NCBI GenBank assembly: GCA_902594865.1
Contig: CACJNV010000001.1
Span: 62,001-126,000 of the forward strand
Source of the DNA: an uncultured Pelagibacteraceae bacterium
GTDB lineage: Bacteria > Pseudomonadota > Alphaproteobacteria > Pelagibacterales > Pelagibacteraceae
Direction: 5' to 3'
DNA length: 64,000 nt
A program made the position numbers and the translations under genes. Under the pieces are notes generated by a model. The model saw only the letters and a list, made by a program, of their open reading frames with translations, did no database searches and was not told where the DNA came from. Of this stretch, positions 1-7,799 are shown in pieces (the stretch's first letter is position 1; each line of letters starts with the position of its first letter).

Positions 1-532
1 CAGCTTCACCTGAGAATACTTCATAAAGAATGTATACCCAACCTGCCATTCCGATAATGAAACCTAGTGTAGCATTGATGTATCCTGCTTCACCCAAGTA
101 ACCACCGATAAGCATCACTAATGAACCAATTAACAATCTCCAGAACATTCCAGAATTTGCTTTATTGATAGCTGCTAGAATTAAATAGAATTCTACCATT
201 TGTAGTGGCACAGTGATTAACCAGTCAATGTATCTGTAAACAGTTGGTGAGTCTCCAGTAGCAACCCATACTTCTCTCATGTACATGTAGTGTATGAATG
301 CAATACCAGTTACTAGACCAGCAACAATAACTGATGTTCTCCAGCCTGATGCGACATTGCCTGCTTCCATGAAAAAGAAAGCAGTAGCTGCTAACATTCC
401 CATAGAGATAACCCAGAATGAAATTCCTACGAAGTCATCTTGCATCAACATCGTTGCGTCTGCTGCAATAGCTATACCTGAAAATCCAATCAGAGCCATA
501 GCTGCTAAAGCAAACAGTTTAAGTTTTTTCAT
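1..532 (-). CDS. proteorhodopsin, C-terminal part beyond the window edge
   Basis: Light-driven proton pump of the inner membrane that binds retinal. The 177 residues present comprise a signal-peptide-like N-terminus (to about residue 23, ending AIA-AD) and roughly the first five helices. By local numbering the key residues are H81 (H75 of the reference protein), the proton acceptor D103 (D97), Q111 (spectral position 105) and the proton donor E114 (E108), in the stretch RYIDWLITVPLQMVEFY. Gln at the tuning position predicts blue absorption. The retinal lysine in helix G lies outside the window. The ATG at 532 is supported by a GAGGGAG Shine-Dalgarno at 538-545. It is divergent from the prpE-like gene. 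Confidence 0.97.
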   Translation of the reverse strand, partial: MKKLKLFALAAMALIGFSGIAIAADATMLMQDDFVGISFWVISMGMLAATAFFFMEAGNVASGWRTSVIVAGLVTGIAFIHYMYMREVWVATGDSPTVYRYIDWLITVPLQMVEFYLILAAINKANSGMFWRLLIGSLVMLIGGYLGEAGYINATLGFIIGMAGWVYILYEVFSGEA

Positions 533-562
533 AAAAAACTCCCTCTTCGTTAGTTTTTATTT

Positions 563-597
563 TAGTTTATATAAACTAGACTTAAGTTACCTTAAGC
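563..597 (-). promoter_or_regulatory. palindromic upstream region of the proteorhodopsin gene
   Basis: A perfect 16-bp palindrome TAGTTTATATAAACTA covers 563-578, and two CTTAAG hexamers sit 10 bp apart at 581-586 and 591-596. This lies 31-65 bp upstream of the proteorhodopsin ATG, where a promoter or operator is expected. The palindrome core contains TATA-like sequence that could act as a -10 element. Function is inferred only from position and symmetry; AT-rich DNA makes such palindromes more likely by chance. Confidence 0.35.
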
Positions 598-741
598 CAA
601 TTTGGTGGTTAGATAGCAAATTAAATTAGATAAATGAAGACTTAATTGCGACTAATTCTCATTGATTTTACTTAATTTTTAAAATTAAATACAATTTACA
701 AGTTAAAAATCAAAAAAAACAAGGAAATCGAATCAAATTTT

Positions 742-2643
742 ATGCAAAAAAAGTTTCAAGATATTTACGAGAATTCTATAAAAAATCCTGAAAAATTTTG
801 GCAAGAAGCCTCGGAAGATATCTTTTGGTTTAAGAAACCAACAAAAATTTTAAATAAATCTAACCCGCCTTTCTATAAATGGTTCGAAGATGGGGTGACA
901 AACACTTGCTATAACGCTTTAGACATCCATATTGACCAAGGTAGAGGTAAAAAAATAGCTTTAATTTACGATAGTCCGATTACAGGCAATAAAAGCCAGT
1001 TCACTTATGAGGAATTGAGGTCAAAGGTCTCTAAGTTTGCAGATGCATTGAAATCTCAAGGAGCAAATAAAGGTGATAGGGTAATCATTTACATGCCAAT
1101 GATCCCTGAAGCTGTAGTTGCTATGCTTGCTTGTGCTAGAATTGGCGCAATTCACTCTGTTGTTTTTGGAGGATTTGCTTCTAATGAGCTTGCCAGCAGA
1201 ATAGATGACAGTAAAGCAAAGTTATTAGTTACTGCTTCATGTGGTTTTGAGCCAGGAAGAACTGTTGAGTACAAGCCACTAGTAGATGAAGCTATAAAAA
1301 TAGCTAATCATAAAATTGAAAAGATGATTTTGTTCCAAAGACCTGGTCATGAAGTTAAATTAAATACACCTAACGAGGTCAGTTGGGAAGAAGTTGTTTC
1401 TAATGCTAAAGATGCTGACTGTGTTGAGATGAACTCAAATGAGTTCGCTTATATTTTATATACATCAGGTACTACTGGAACTCCCAAAGGTATTGTAAGA
1501 GACATTGGGGGTCATATCGTTGCTCTCAAATGGACTATGAAAAATATCTACAACATAGATACAGATGATATTTGGTGGTCTGCAAGTGATATTGGCTGGA
1601 TTGTTGGACACTCTTATATTGTCTATGCTCCATTATTCAAAGGATGCACTACAGTCTTGTTTGAAGGTAAGCCTGTAGGAACTCCAGATGCAGGAGCTTT
1701 TTGGAAAATCATTTCAGATTATAAAGTAAAATCTCTTTTTACGGCTCCAACAGCTTTTAGAGCAATTAAAAAAGAAGATCCTGAAGGTAAATTTTTCTCA
1801 AAATATGATTTGAGTAGTTTTGAAAGCTTATTTCTTGCTGGAGAGAGAGCTGATCCAGATACTATAAAGTGGGCTGAAAATTTACTTAAAGTTCCTGTGA
1901 TAGATCATTGGTGGCAAACAGAGACTAGCTGGGCAATTAGCTCAAATTGTACTGGTATTGAAATGATGGAAACAAAATATGGCTCAGCCTGTAAAGCTGT
2001 CCCCGGATATGATGTCAAAATCATTAAACCAGATCAATCTCTAGCAAAACCAAACGAAATGGGAGACATCGTTGTAAAATTACCATTACCACCTGGCACA
2101 TTTCCGACATTATGGAATGCCGATCAAAGATACAAAGAAAACTATATGTCTAATTATGAAGGGTATTATCAAACATATGATGCAGGCCACATCGATGACG
2201 ATGGCTATATTTGGATCATGTCTAGAACGGACGATATTATAAATGTAGCAGGTCATAGATTATCAACTGGAGCGATTGAAGAAGTTTTGTCAGAACATCA
2301 GTCTGTTGCTGAGTGCGCGGTACTTGGAATAGCAGATAAATTAAAAGGTCAATTACCTATTGGTTTAGTAGTTTTAAAATCTGGTGTTGATAAAGACGAC
2401 GAAACTATATCTAAAGAATGTGTACAAATGGTTAGAGATAAAATAGGGCCAGTTGCTGCATTTAAAGTTGTAATTGTTATTAAAAGATTACCAAAAACAA
2501 GATCAGGAAAAATTTTAAGAGGAACTATAAGAAAAATTGCAGATGGTGTTGATTATAAAGTGCCACCAACAATTGATGATCCTGTAATTTTAACAGAAAT
2601 AAAAGAAGATTTAATTAATCACAAAATCTTAAACAATGGTTAA
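742..2643 (+). CDS. prpE: propionyl-CoA synthetase (acetyl-CoA synthetase family)
   Basis: Cytosolic AMP-forming ligase that activates propionate (possibly also acetate or other short acids) to the CoA thioester. The 633 residues are the normal length for the family. The ATP/AMP signature ILYTSGTTGTPKGIVRD is present; the GIVRD ending is typical of PrpE rather than Acs. Also present are the acyl/adenylate motif VIDHWWQTETSW, the hinge region MSRTDDIINVAGHRLSTG, and the C-terminal catalytic lysine region KTRSGKILRG. The ATG at 742 has an AAGGAA sequence about 15 bases upstream, which is rather far. The stop overlaps the SMR gene start, so the two are probably cotranscribed. Substrate is inferred from the motifs. 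Confidence 0.88.
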   Translation: MQKKFQDIYENSIKNPEKFWQEASEDIFWFKKPTKILNKSNPPFYKWFEDGVTNTCYNALDIHIDQGRGKKIALIYDSPITGNKSQFTYEELRSKVSKFADALKSQGANKGDRVIIYMPMIPEAVVAMLACARIGAIHSVVFGGFASNELASRIDDSKAKLLVTASCGFEPGRTVEYKPLVDEAIKIANHKIEKMILFQRPGHEVKLNTPNEVSWEEVVSNAKDADCVEMNSNEFAYILYTSGTTGTPKGIVRDIGGHIVALKWTMKNIYNIDTDDIWWSASDIGWIVGHSYIVYAPLFKGCTTVLFEGKPVGTPDAGAFWKIISDYKVKSLFTAPTAFRAIKKEDPEGKFFSKYDLSSFESLFLAGERADPDTIKWAENLLKVPVIDHWWQTETSWAISSNCTGIEMMETKYGSACKAVPGYDVKIIKPDQSLAKPNEMGDIVVKLPLPPGTFPTLWNADQRYKENYMSNYEGYYQTYDAGHIDDDGYIWIMSRTDDIINVAGHRLSTGAIEEVLSEHQSVAECAVLGIADKLKGQLPIGLVVLKSGVDKDDETISKECVQMVRDKIGPVAAFKVVIVIKRLPKTRSGKILRGTIRKIADGVDYKVPPTIDDPVILTEIKEDLINHKILNNG

Positions 2644-2968
2644 AACTTATATTTTTTTAATCGCTGCAATATTTTGCGAAGTTGCTGGAACAATGCTACT
2701 TCCTGTATCTCAAAACTTTACTAAACTCGTTCCAACAGTTGCTTTATCTATATTTTATCTTACAGCTTTTTATTTATTAACTTTTGTGGTTGATAAACTT
2801 CCAATAGCAATTGTTTATGCAACATGGAGTGGTTTAGGAATTTTCACAATCGCAATCCTTGGCTATATATTCTTTAAACAAACCTTAGCTTGGCAAGCAA
2901 TACTTGGATTATTCCTAATTGTAATTGGTGTGATACTTGTAAACAGTTTTACTGGAAAGCTTAGCTAA
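2636..2968 (+). CDS. small multidrug resistance (SMR/EmrE-like) transporter
   Basis: A 110-residue inner-membrane protein with four predicted hydrophobic helices. The conserved membrane-embedded glutamate is at residue 15 (AIFCEVAGTML), matching E14 of EmrE, and helix 3 carries the A-x-W-x-G-L-G-like pattern ATWSGLG. SMR proteins work as dual-topology dimers that exchange protons for cationic drugs or small metabolites such as guanidinium or betaine-like compounds; the substrate cannot be read from sequence. The start lies 8 bases inside the prpE-like gene, indicating translational coupling. The 3' end overlaps the convergent pyrC stop by 8 bases. Confidence 0.9.
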   Translation: MVKTYIFLIAAIFCEVAGTMLLPVSQNFTKLVPTVALSIFYLTAFYLLTFVVDKLPIAIVYATWSGLGIFTIAILGYIFFKQTLAWQAILGLFLIVIGVILVNSFTGKLS

Positions 2969-4268
2969 ACTGTAAAGGGGTTCCATCAGGATCACCTAAA
3001 ATTTTTCCATACTGCATTTTAATTTTTCCAGCAATAATTGTATGCGTTGGTGTTCCCTTAAATTTAAATCCATTAAATGGAGACCATTTACATTTACTCT
3101 CGATATTTTCGTTTTTAATCTCAATAGTTTTGTTCATATCAACAATAGTAAAGTCTGCATCATAACCCTCTCTAATAAATCCTTTGTTTTTAATTCCAAA
3201 AATCTTAACTGGATTTTCACAAACAAAGTTCATCAATTGGTTAAGAGATAATTTTCCATCATTTATGTGATTTAACATTACAGGCATTAAAGTCTGAACT
3301 CCTGGCATTCCAGAAGGAGTGTTGGGATATATCTTGTCTTTATTTTCTTTTAAATGAGGAGCGTGATCAGATCCAATCGTATCATTAAAGTTATTTCTGA
3401 CCCCATACCATAATCTATCATAATGTGATTTATCTCTTAATGGTGGATTCATCTGAGCATACGTTCCAAGCTTGTCATAACAATCTGGTGCATAAAGAGT
3501 TAAATGTTGAGGGGTAATCTCAAATGTAATGTTTCCTTTATGTTGTGATAGAAAATCAATTTCTTCTTTTGTTGTAATATGAAGTACATGAGCTTTTTTA
3601 TTGTGCTTTTCTGCTATTCGAACAATTCTTCTAGTAGATGCTATTGCACATTCTGCACTTCTCCATACTGGATGGGTATGAACATCGCCCTCTTTTATTA
3701 ATTTCTTGTTTACTTTTAAAATTGCTTCATCCTCAGAATGGACCGCTACTACTTTTGAAGCATTTTTAAAAACTTTATCTATATCGTCTTCTTCTGCAAC
3801 TAATAAATTACCTGTTGAGGATCCGGCAAAAAGTTTAATTCCACAACATCCTTCTAAACCTTCTAAACTTGCTAAATCATCAGCATTATCTGCTGTTGCC
3901 CCAAAATAAAAAGCATAATTAGAATACATTCTATTTTTAGCGAGATCTAATTTTCTTTGAAATTCCTTCATATTAGAAGTTGGTGGATTAGTGTTGGGCA
4001 TTTCGAATACACTTGTAATACCTCCTGCTATTGCTGCTCTACTACCTGAGTGAAGATCCTCAGTATCTGTTGATCCAGGCTCTCTAAAATGTGTTTGGGT
4101 ATCTATGCAACCAGGTAATACTTTATGGCCTTCCGCATTAATTGTATCTTTTGCTTCTTCTGAAATTTGTCCAATCTTCTGAATTTTTCCATCTTTTATA
4201 GCAACATCTACATCTTTTAACTCACCATCGATGTAACATTGTCCGTTTTTAATTATAAGATCTAACAT
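2961..4268 (-). CDS. pyrC: dihydroorotase (class I type)
   Basis: Zinc amidohydrolase that cyclises N-carbamoyl-aspartate to dihydroorotate in pyrimidine synthesis. The 435 residues show the TIM-barrel amidohydrolase signatures DTQTHFREPG, FEMPNTNPPT, HVLHIT and GSDHAPH. Candidate metal ligands are H60, the carbamylated K144 (GIKLFAG), H176, H229 and D300. The first histidine of the usual HxH motif is Gln58; I recall this QxH form in alphaproteobacterial dihydroorotases, so it is noted but not called a defect. A related hydantoinase or allantoinase is less likely given the FREPG motif. carAB of the same pathway is also in the window, in a separate transcription unit. Confidence 0.88.
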   Translation of the reverse strand: MLDLIIKNGQCYIDGELKDVDVAIKDGKIQKIGQISEEAKDTINAEGHKVLPGCIDTQTHFREPGSTDTEDLHSGSRAAIAGGITSVFEMPNTNPPTSNMKEFQRKLDLAKNRMYSNYAFYFGATADNADDLASLEGLEGCCGIKLFAGSSTGNLLVAEEDDIDKVFKNASKVVAVHSEDEAILKVNKKLIKEGDVHTHPVWRSAECAIASTRRIVRIAEKHNKKAHVLHITTKEEIDFLSQHKGNITFEITPQHLTLYAPDCYDKLGTYAQMNPPLRDKSHYDRLWYGVRNNFNDTIGSDHAPHLKENKDKIYPNTPSGMPGVQTLMPVMLNHINDGKLSLNQLMNFVCENPVKIFGIKNKGFIREGYDADFTIVDMNKTIEIKNENIESKCKWSPFNGFKFKGTPTHTIIAGKIKMQYGKILGDPDGTPLQFS

Positions 4269-4311
4269 TTTGAAAAATTGTTATTATATTACATTCTATA
4301 ATTAATCAATT

Positions 4312-5202
4312 ATGAATATAAAAAACGTTTATATTTTAGATGATAGAGCAATTCTTTATATTAATGGAGAAGATGCAAAGGAGTTTCTTCAAAATCTAAT
4401 TAGTAACGACATAAACAAAGTAAACGATGTAAATAGTTGTTTTAGTTCATTACTTACACCCCAAGGTAAATTTTTATATGAATTTATAATTATAAAGCAT
4501 AAGTCTGGGTATCTTTTAGATTGTGAAAAACCTCAGGCAGAGGAGTTATTCAAACAATTATCCCTATATAAGCTAAGATCAAAAGTTGAAATTCTCAATT
4601 TAAGTAATGAATTTGTTGTGGCAGCATTTTCTCATGAAAAATTTTTAACTTTTGATGAAGCAAAAGATCAACCTGGATACACAATAAAATATAGAGAAGA
4701 TCCAATATTTTTAGATCCAAGAAATAAGGATTTGGGTGCGAGATTAATTATTAATTTAGAAAAACTTTATTTATCTTTGAAAAAACTAGATCTTCATGAT
4801 GCAAACCTAAAAGAATATTATTCATTAAGTCATAGACTTGGAATAGTTCCAAAAGATTTAAATAAATTAAAAGACAAATTGTTTGGTATTGAATGTAATT
4901 TTGAAGAATTAAACGGAATTGATTTCAAAAAAGGTTGTTATGTTGGTCAAGAAAATACAGCACGAATTAAATTAAAGAACAAGCTTTCAAAAAGATTGTT
5001 TCCAATAAATGTAATTAATGGAAAACTGTACGAAGGTGAAAGTATTTATAACAATGAAGTTGAAATAGGTAAGGTTTTAATTGATAGCGACTACCCTTTT
5101 GCTTTAATTAAATACTTAAACGAAAACTTTGATGAAAAAGCAAATTTTAAAACTAAAGAAGCTTCAATAAATGTCAATAAACCTGATTGGATAAAAAACT
5201 AA
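4312..5202 (+). CDS. ygfZ: YgfZ/GcvT-like folate-binding protein for Fe-S cluster maturation
   Basis: A protein of 296 residues in the YgfZ/IBA57 family, which helps assemble or repair [4Fe-4S] enzymes with folate. It carries the family signature KGCYVGQE with the essential cysteine at 209, and an N-terminal GcvT-like half beginning near ILYINGEDAKEFLQNLISND. It is divergent from pyrC with a 43-bp gap. Glycine-cleavage GcvT is unlikely because the protein is short and has the YgfZ signature. A likely client in the neighbourhood is NadA, a [4Fe-4S] enzyme encoded 335 bp downstream; that link is inference. Confidence 0.88.
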   Translation: MNIKNVYILDDRAILYINGEDAKEFLQNLISNDINKVNDVNSCFSSLLTPQGKFLYEFIIIKHKSGYLLDCEKPQAEELFKQLSLYKLRSKVEILNLSNEFVVAAFSHEKFLTFDEAKDQPGYTIKYREDPIFLDPRNKDLGARLIINLEKLYLSLKKLDLHDANLKEYYSLSHRLGIVPKDLNKLKDKLFGIECNFEELNGIDFKKGCYVGQENTARIKLKNKLSKRLFPINVINGKLYEGESIYNNEVEIGKVLIDSDYPFALIKYLNENFDEKANFKTKEASINVNKPDWIKN

Positions 5203-5207
5203 TTTTC

Positions 5208-5369
5208 TTATTTAAATATATAAACAATCATTAAAATTATAAAAACTACAATAATCCAAACACTTAGATTTTTAAGAAATTGCTTTAATTGAGAATTTGA
5301 TTGTAAAAAACTTGGTAGAACTAAAAGCAAAACCCCAACCATAAATATTACTGAAAGCAATTTATCCAT
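5208..5369 (-). CDS. 53-residue two-helix membrane protein of unknown function
   Basis: No family recognised. From the ATG at 5369 the protein has two hydrophobic segments, residues about 4-20 and 35-52, joined by a polar loop (QSNSQLKQFLKN). An AGGAG Shine-Dalgarno lies at 5376-5380, which favours this start over an upstream in-frame ATG at 5438 that falls inside the tRNA gene. It sits 26 bases downstream of tRNA-Leu on the same strand, so its mRNA may be released by tRNA 3' processing. The stop is 5 bases from the convergent ygfZ stop. Confidence 0.6.
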   Translation of the reverse strand: MDKLLSVIFMVGVLLLVLPSFLQSNSQLKQFLKNLSVWIIVVFIILMIVYIFK

Positions 5370-5395
5370 CAAAAACTCCTCTATAAAATTCACTT

Positions 5396-5481
5396 TGGTG
5401 CGGTCGGAGAGACTCGAACTCTCATGGACTAGGTCCACACGGCCCTCAACCGTGCCTGTCTACCAATTTCAGCACGACCGC
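5396..5481 (-). tRNA. tRNA-Leu(GAG)
   Basis: An 86-nt class II tRNA. The acceptor stem GCGGTCG pairs with CGACCGC, CCA is encoded, the anticodon stem CACGG/CCGTG encloses the loop TTGAGGG (anticodon GAG), there is a long variable arm (TGGACCTAGTCCA) and a normal T-loop (TTCGAGT). It reads CUY leucine codons. Confidence 0.97.
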
Positions 5482-5536
5482 GATATGTCCCATAATAAAT
5501 GAATGACAATCATGATTCAAATTGGTAAAAATCCTC

Positions 5537-6526
5537 ATGGAATTTACACAAGAAGTGCGTAAAGCAACAGATCCAATTTATCAAAAAATTTCTAAGGTTA
5601 TGCCTGAGATTGAATGGTCTGTGCATGCTCCATACATTCACAAAATTAATAAATTAAAAAAAGAAAAGAATGCTGTAATTCTAGCCCACAATTATCAAAC
5701 TCCAGAAATTTATCATGGTGTTGCAGATTTTTCTGCAGACTCTCTTGCATTAGCAATTGAAGCATCAAAAACTTCAGCTGATATTATTTTAATGGCTGGT
5801 GTACATTTCATGGCAGAAACTGCAAAATTAATGAGCCCAAATAAAAAAGTTATTCTTCCTGATATGGATGCTGGCTGCTCTTTATCTTCATCTATTACAG
5901 GTAAAGACGTAAGACTATTAAAAGAAAAATACCCAGGCGTCCCAGTTGTATCTTATGTTAATACTTCAGCAGAAGTTAAGGCTGAAACAGATGTTTGTTG
6001 TACATCTGCGAACGCAGTTAAAATAGTTAAATCACTTGGAGTAAAAAAAGTAATATTTTTACCTGATGATTATTTAGCTAAATATGTTGCTTCTCAAACT
6101 GATGTTGAAATTATTTCTTGGAAAGGAATTTGTATAGTTCATGATCAATTTAATAAAAAGGAAATAGAGGATATTAGAAAAAATAATCCAGGAATAAAAA
6201 TTATAGCGCATCCTGAGTGCCCACCAGATGTTATTGAGGCAAGTGATTTTGCAGGATCTACATCAGGAATGATTAAATATGTAAAAGATAATCAACCAAA
6301 AAAAGTAATGATGGTTACTGAATGCTCAATGAGTGACAATATCCAAATAGAAAATCCAAACGTAGACTTTGTTAAACCATGTAATATGTGCCCTCACATG
6401 AAAAAAATTACACTTCCAAAGATATTAGATTGTTTAGAAAATGAGACTGGTGAAATTATCATGGATAAAGAAACGATCAATAAAGCCAGAATATCTGTAG
6501 AGAGAATGGCAGCTATTGGCAGATAG
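5537..6526 (+). CDS. nadA: quinolinate synthase A
   Basis: [4Fe-4S] enzyme that condenses iminoaspartate with dihydroxyacetone phosphate to quinolinate, the first committed NAD precursor. From the ATG at 5537 it has 329 residues; a TTG five codons earlier (5522) is also in frame. The three cluster cysteines appear in DAGCSLSS, VTECSMSDN and CNMCPHMKK, with substrate motifs AHNYQTPEI, DFSADSL and HPECPPDV. It is followed after 4 bases by nadC. No L-aspartate oxidase (nadB) is in this window, so the iminoaspartate source must be encoded elsewhere. Confidence 0.95.
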   Translation: MEFTQEVRKATDPIYQKISKVMPEIEWSVHAPYIHKINKLKKEKNAVILAHNYQTPEIYHGVADFSADSLALAIEASKTSADIILMAGVHFMAETAKLMSPNKKVILPDMDAGCSLSSSITGKDVRLLKEKYPGVPVVSYVNTSAEVKAETDVCCTSANAVKIVKSLGVKKVIFLPDDYLAKYVASQTDVEIISWKGICIVHDQFNKKEIEDIRKNNPGIKIIAHPECPPDVIEASDFAGSTSGMIKYVKDNQPKKVMMVTECSMSDNIQIENPNVDFVKPCNMCPHMKKITLPKILDCLENETGEIIMDKETINKARISVERMAAIGR

Positions 6527-6530
6527 ATAA

Positions 6531-7364
6531 GTGTCAAAAATAAAACTAAGCAAAGAATTTATTAAAAGTACTGTTAAGCTTGCATTGAATGAAGATCTTT
6601 ACCCTTCGGGAGATATTACTTCAAGTTTAATTAATAATGAAAATATTGTTACTGTTAAGTTAATTTCAAATCAGAGTGCAATTGTTGGAGGATTATTATT
6701 CGCTAAAGAAGCCTTTTCATTAATTGATAGTAAAATAAATTTCATTATTAAAATAAGAGATGGTTCAAGAGTAAAGAAAGGTTCTTTAATTGCATTAATT
6801 AAAGGAAAAGCAAAAAATATTTTAATTGCAGAAAGAGTTGCTCTAAATTTTTTATCTCATATTTCTGGAATAGCGACTAAAACAAATGATTTTGTTAAAT
6901 TAGTTGGAAAAAAAAGTAAAATTTGCTGCACAAGAAAAACAATCCCAAATTTAAGAGTTATACAAAAATATGCTGTTAAATTGGGTGGAGGTACAAATCA
7001 TAGATTTAATTTAAGTGATGAATATTTAATTAAAGATAATCATATAGCCAGTTCAGATTTAAAATCTTTAGTACTAAAGGCTATTAAAAATAAAAAAGGG
7101 AAAAAAATTACTGTTGAGGTTGATACAATTAAACAACTTAAATCTATATTGGGTCTTAAATTTAATACAGTTCTACTTGATAATATGAGTATTAAAAATT
7201 TAAAAGATGGTGTCAAAATTGCTAAAAATCATTATGAGACTGAGGCCTCAGGCAATGTTACTTTAAAAACTGTAAAAAGAATTGCTTCTACTGGAGTAAA
7301 TAGAATTTCTGTTGGAAGTATTACGCACAGCGCTCCTGCTGTTGATTTTAAATTAGAGATTTAA
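6531..7364 (+). CDS. nadC: nicotinate-nucleotide pyrophosphorylase (quinolinate phosphoribosyltransferase)
   Basis: Converts quinolinate and PRPP to nicotinate mononucleotide, the step after NadA. The 277 residues include the family motifs NEDLYPSGDITS near the N-terminus, RVALNFLSHISGIAT, CTRKTIPNLR, KLGGGTNHRFNL and KDNHI, then VEVDTIKQL, LLDNMS and SVGSITHSAPAVD in the barrel. It begins with GTG just after the nadA stop, consistent with coupled translation. The TAA stop shares bases with the convergent pyrophosphohydrolase stop. Confidence 0.95.
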   Translation: MSKIKLSKEFIKSTVKLALNEDLYPSGDITSSLINNENIVTVKLISNQSAIVGGLLFAKEAFSLIDSKINFIIKIRDGSRVKKGSLIALIKGKAKNILIAERVALNFLSHISGIATKTNDFVKLVGKKSKICCTRKTIPNLRVIQKYAVKLGGGTNHRFNLSDEYLIKDNHIASSDLKSLVLKAIKNKKGKKITVEVDTIKQLKSILGLKFNTVLLDNMSIKNLKDGVKIAKNHYETEASGNVTLKTVKRIASTGVNRISVGSITHSAPAVDFKLEI

Positions 7365-7732
7365 TTCACAAACTTAGATAAGTCTGGTTTAAAGTAATTA
7401 GGGCCTTTCATAACTTTTCCAGATTCATTGTAAATTGGTTTTCCATTTTCATCTAACTTGCTCATATTTGAATTTTGGACTTCATCAAAACATTTATCCA
7501 AATCAATTCCAAAGGCGTGCCCTGCTCCATAAGTTACATATAATATGTCTGTTAGCGCATCAGCTACTTCTAATAAATCCTTATTATTCATAGCTTCTGT
7601 AAGCTCTTCCAGTTCCTCTTTGATTAGGTCTAACCTTAATTTATTAATTTTATCAGTACTAAATGATGGTTTAGTTTTAACTTCCTGGCCAAAAGTTTTC
7701 ATGAAAGTACCTACTTTGCTAAAATTCGACAT
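7361..7732 (-). CDS. MazG/PRA-PH-like nucleoside triphosphate pyrophosphohydrolase
   Basis: A 123-residue all-alpha NTP pyrophosphohydrolase-like protein. The metal-binding pattern is EELEEL (about residues 35-40) followed by EVADALTDILYVTYGAG, i.e. the E-x2-E ... E-x2-D arrangement of the MazG/HisE/dUTPase-like superfamily. A conserved-looking tail (NGKPIYNESGKVMKGPNYFKP) resembles the single-domain PRA-PH-like proteins also found in phages. The likely role is hydrolysis of a non-canonical or excess nucleotide; the exact substrate is unknown. HisE is unlikely because no his genes are adjacent and the tail differs. Confidence 0.75.
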   Translation of the reverse strand: MSNFSKVGTFMKTFGQEVKTKPSFSTDKINKLRLDLIKEELEELTEAMNNKDLLEVADALTDILYVTYGAGHAFGIDLDKCFDEVQNSNMSKLDENGKPIYNESGKVMKGPNYFKPDLSKFVN

Positions 7733-7799
7733 AATGCTCCTATATGTTTTTATATATTTATTGTATGTTAATAATTATTTGTTACTTAAATATTAATCA

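Noticed and set aside
294..629. Open frame of 111 codons on the plus strand
   Set aside because: It is antisense to the proteorhodopsin gene and its control region, with no recognisable domain and an odd hydrophobic tail.
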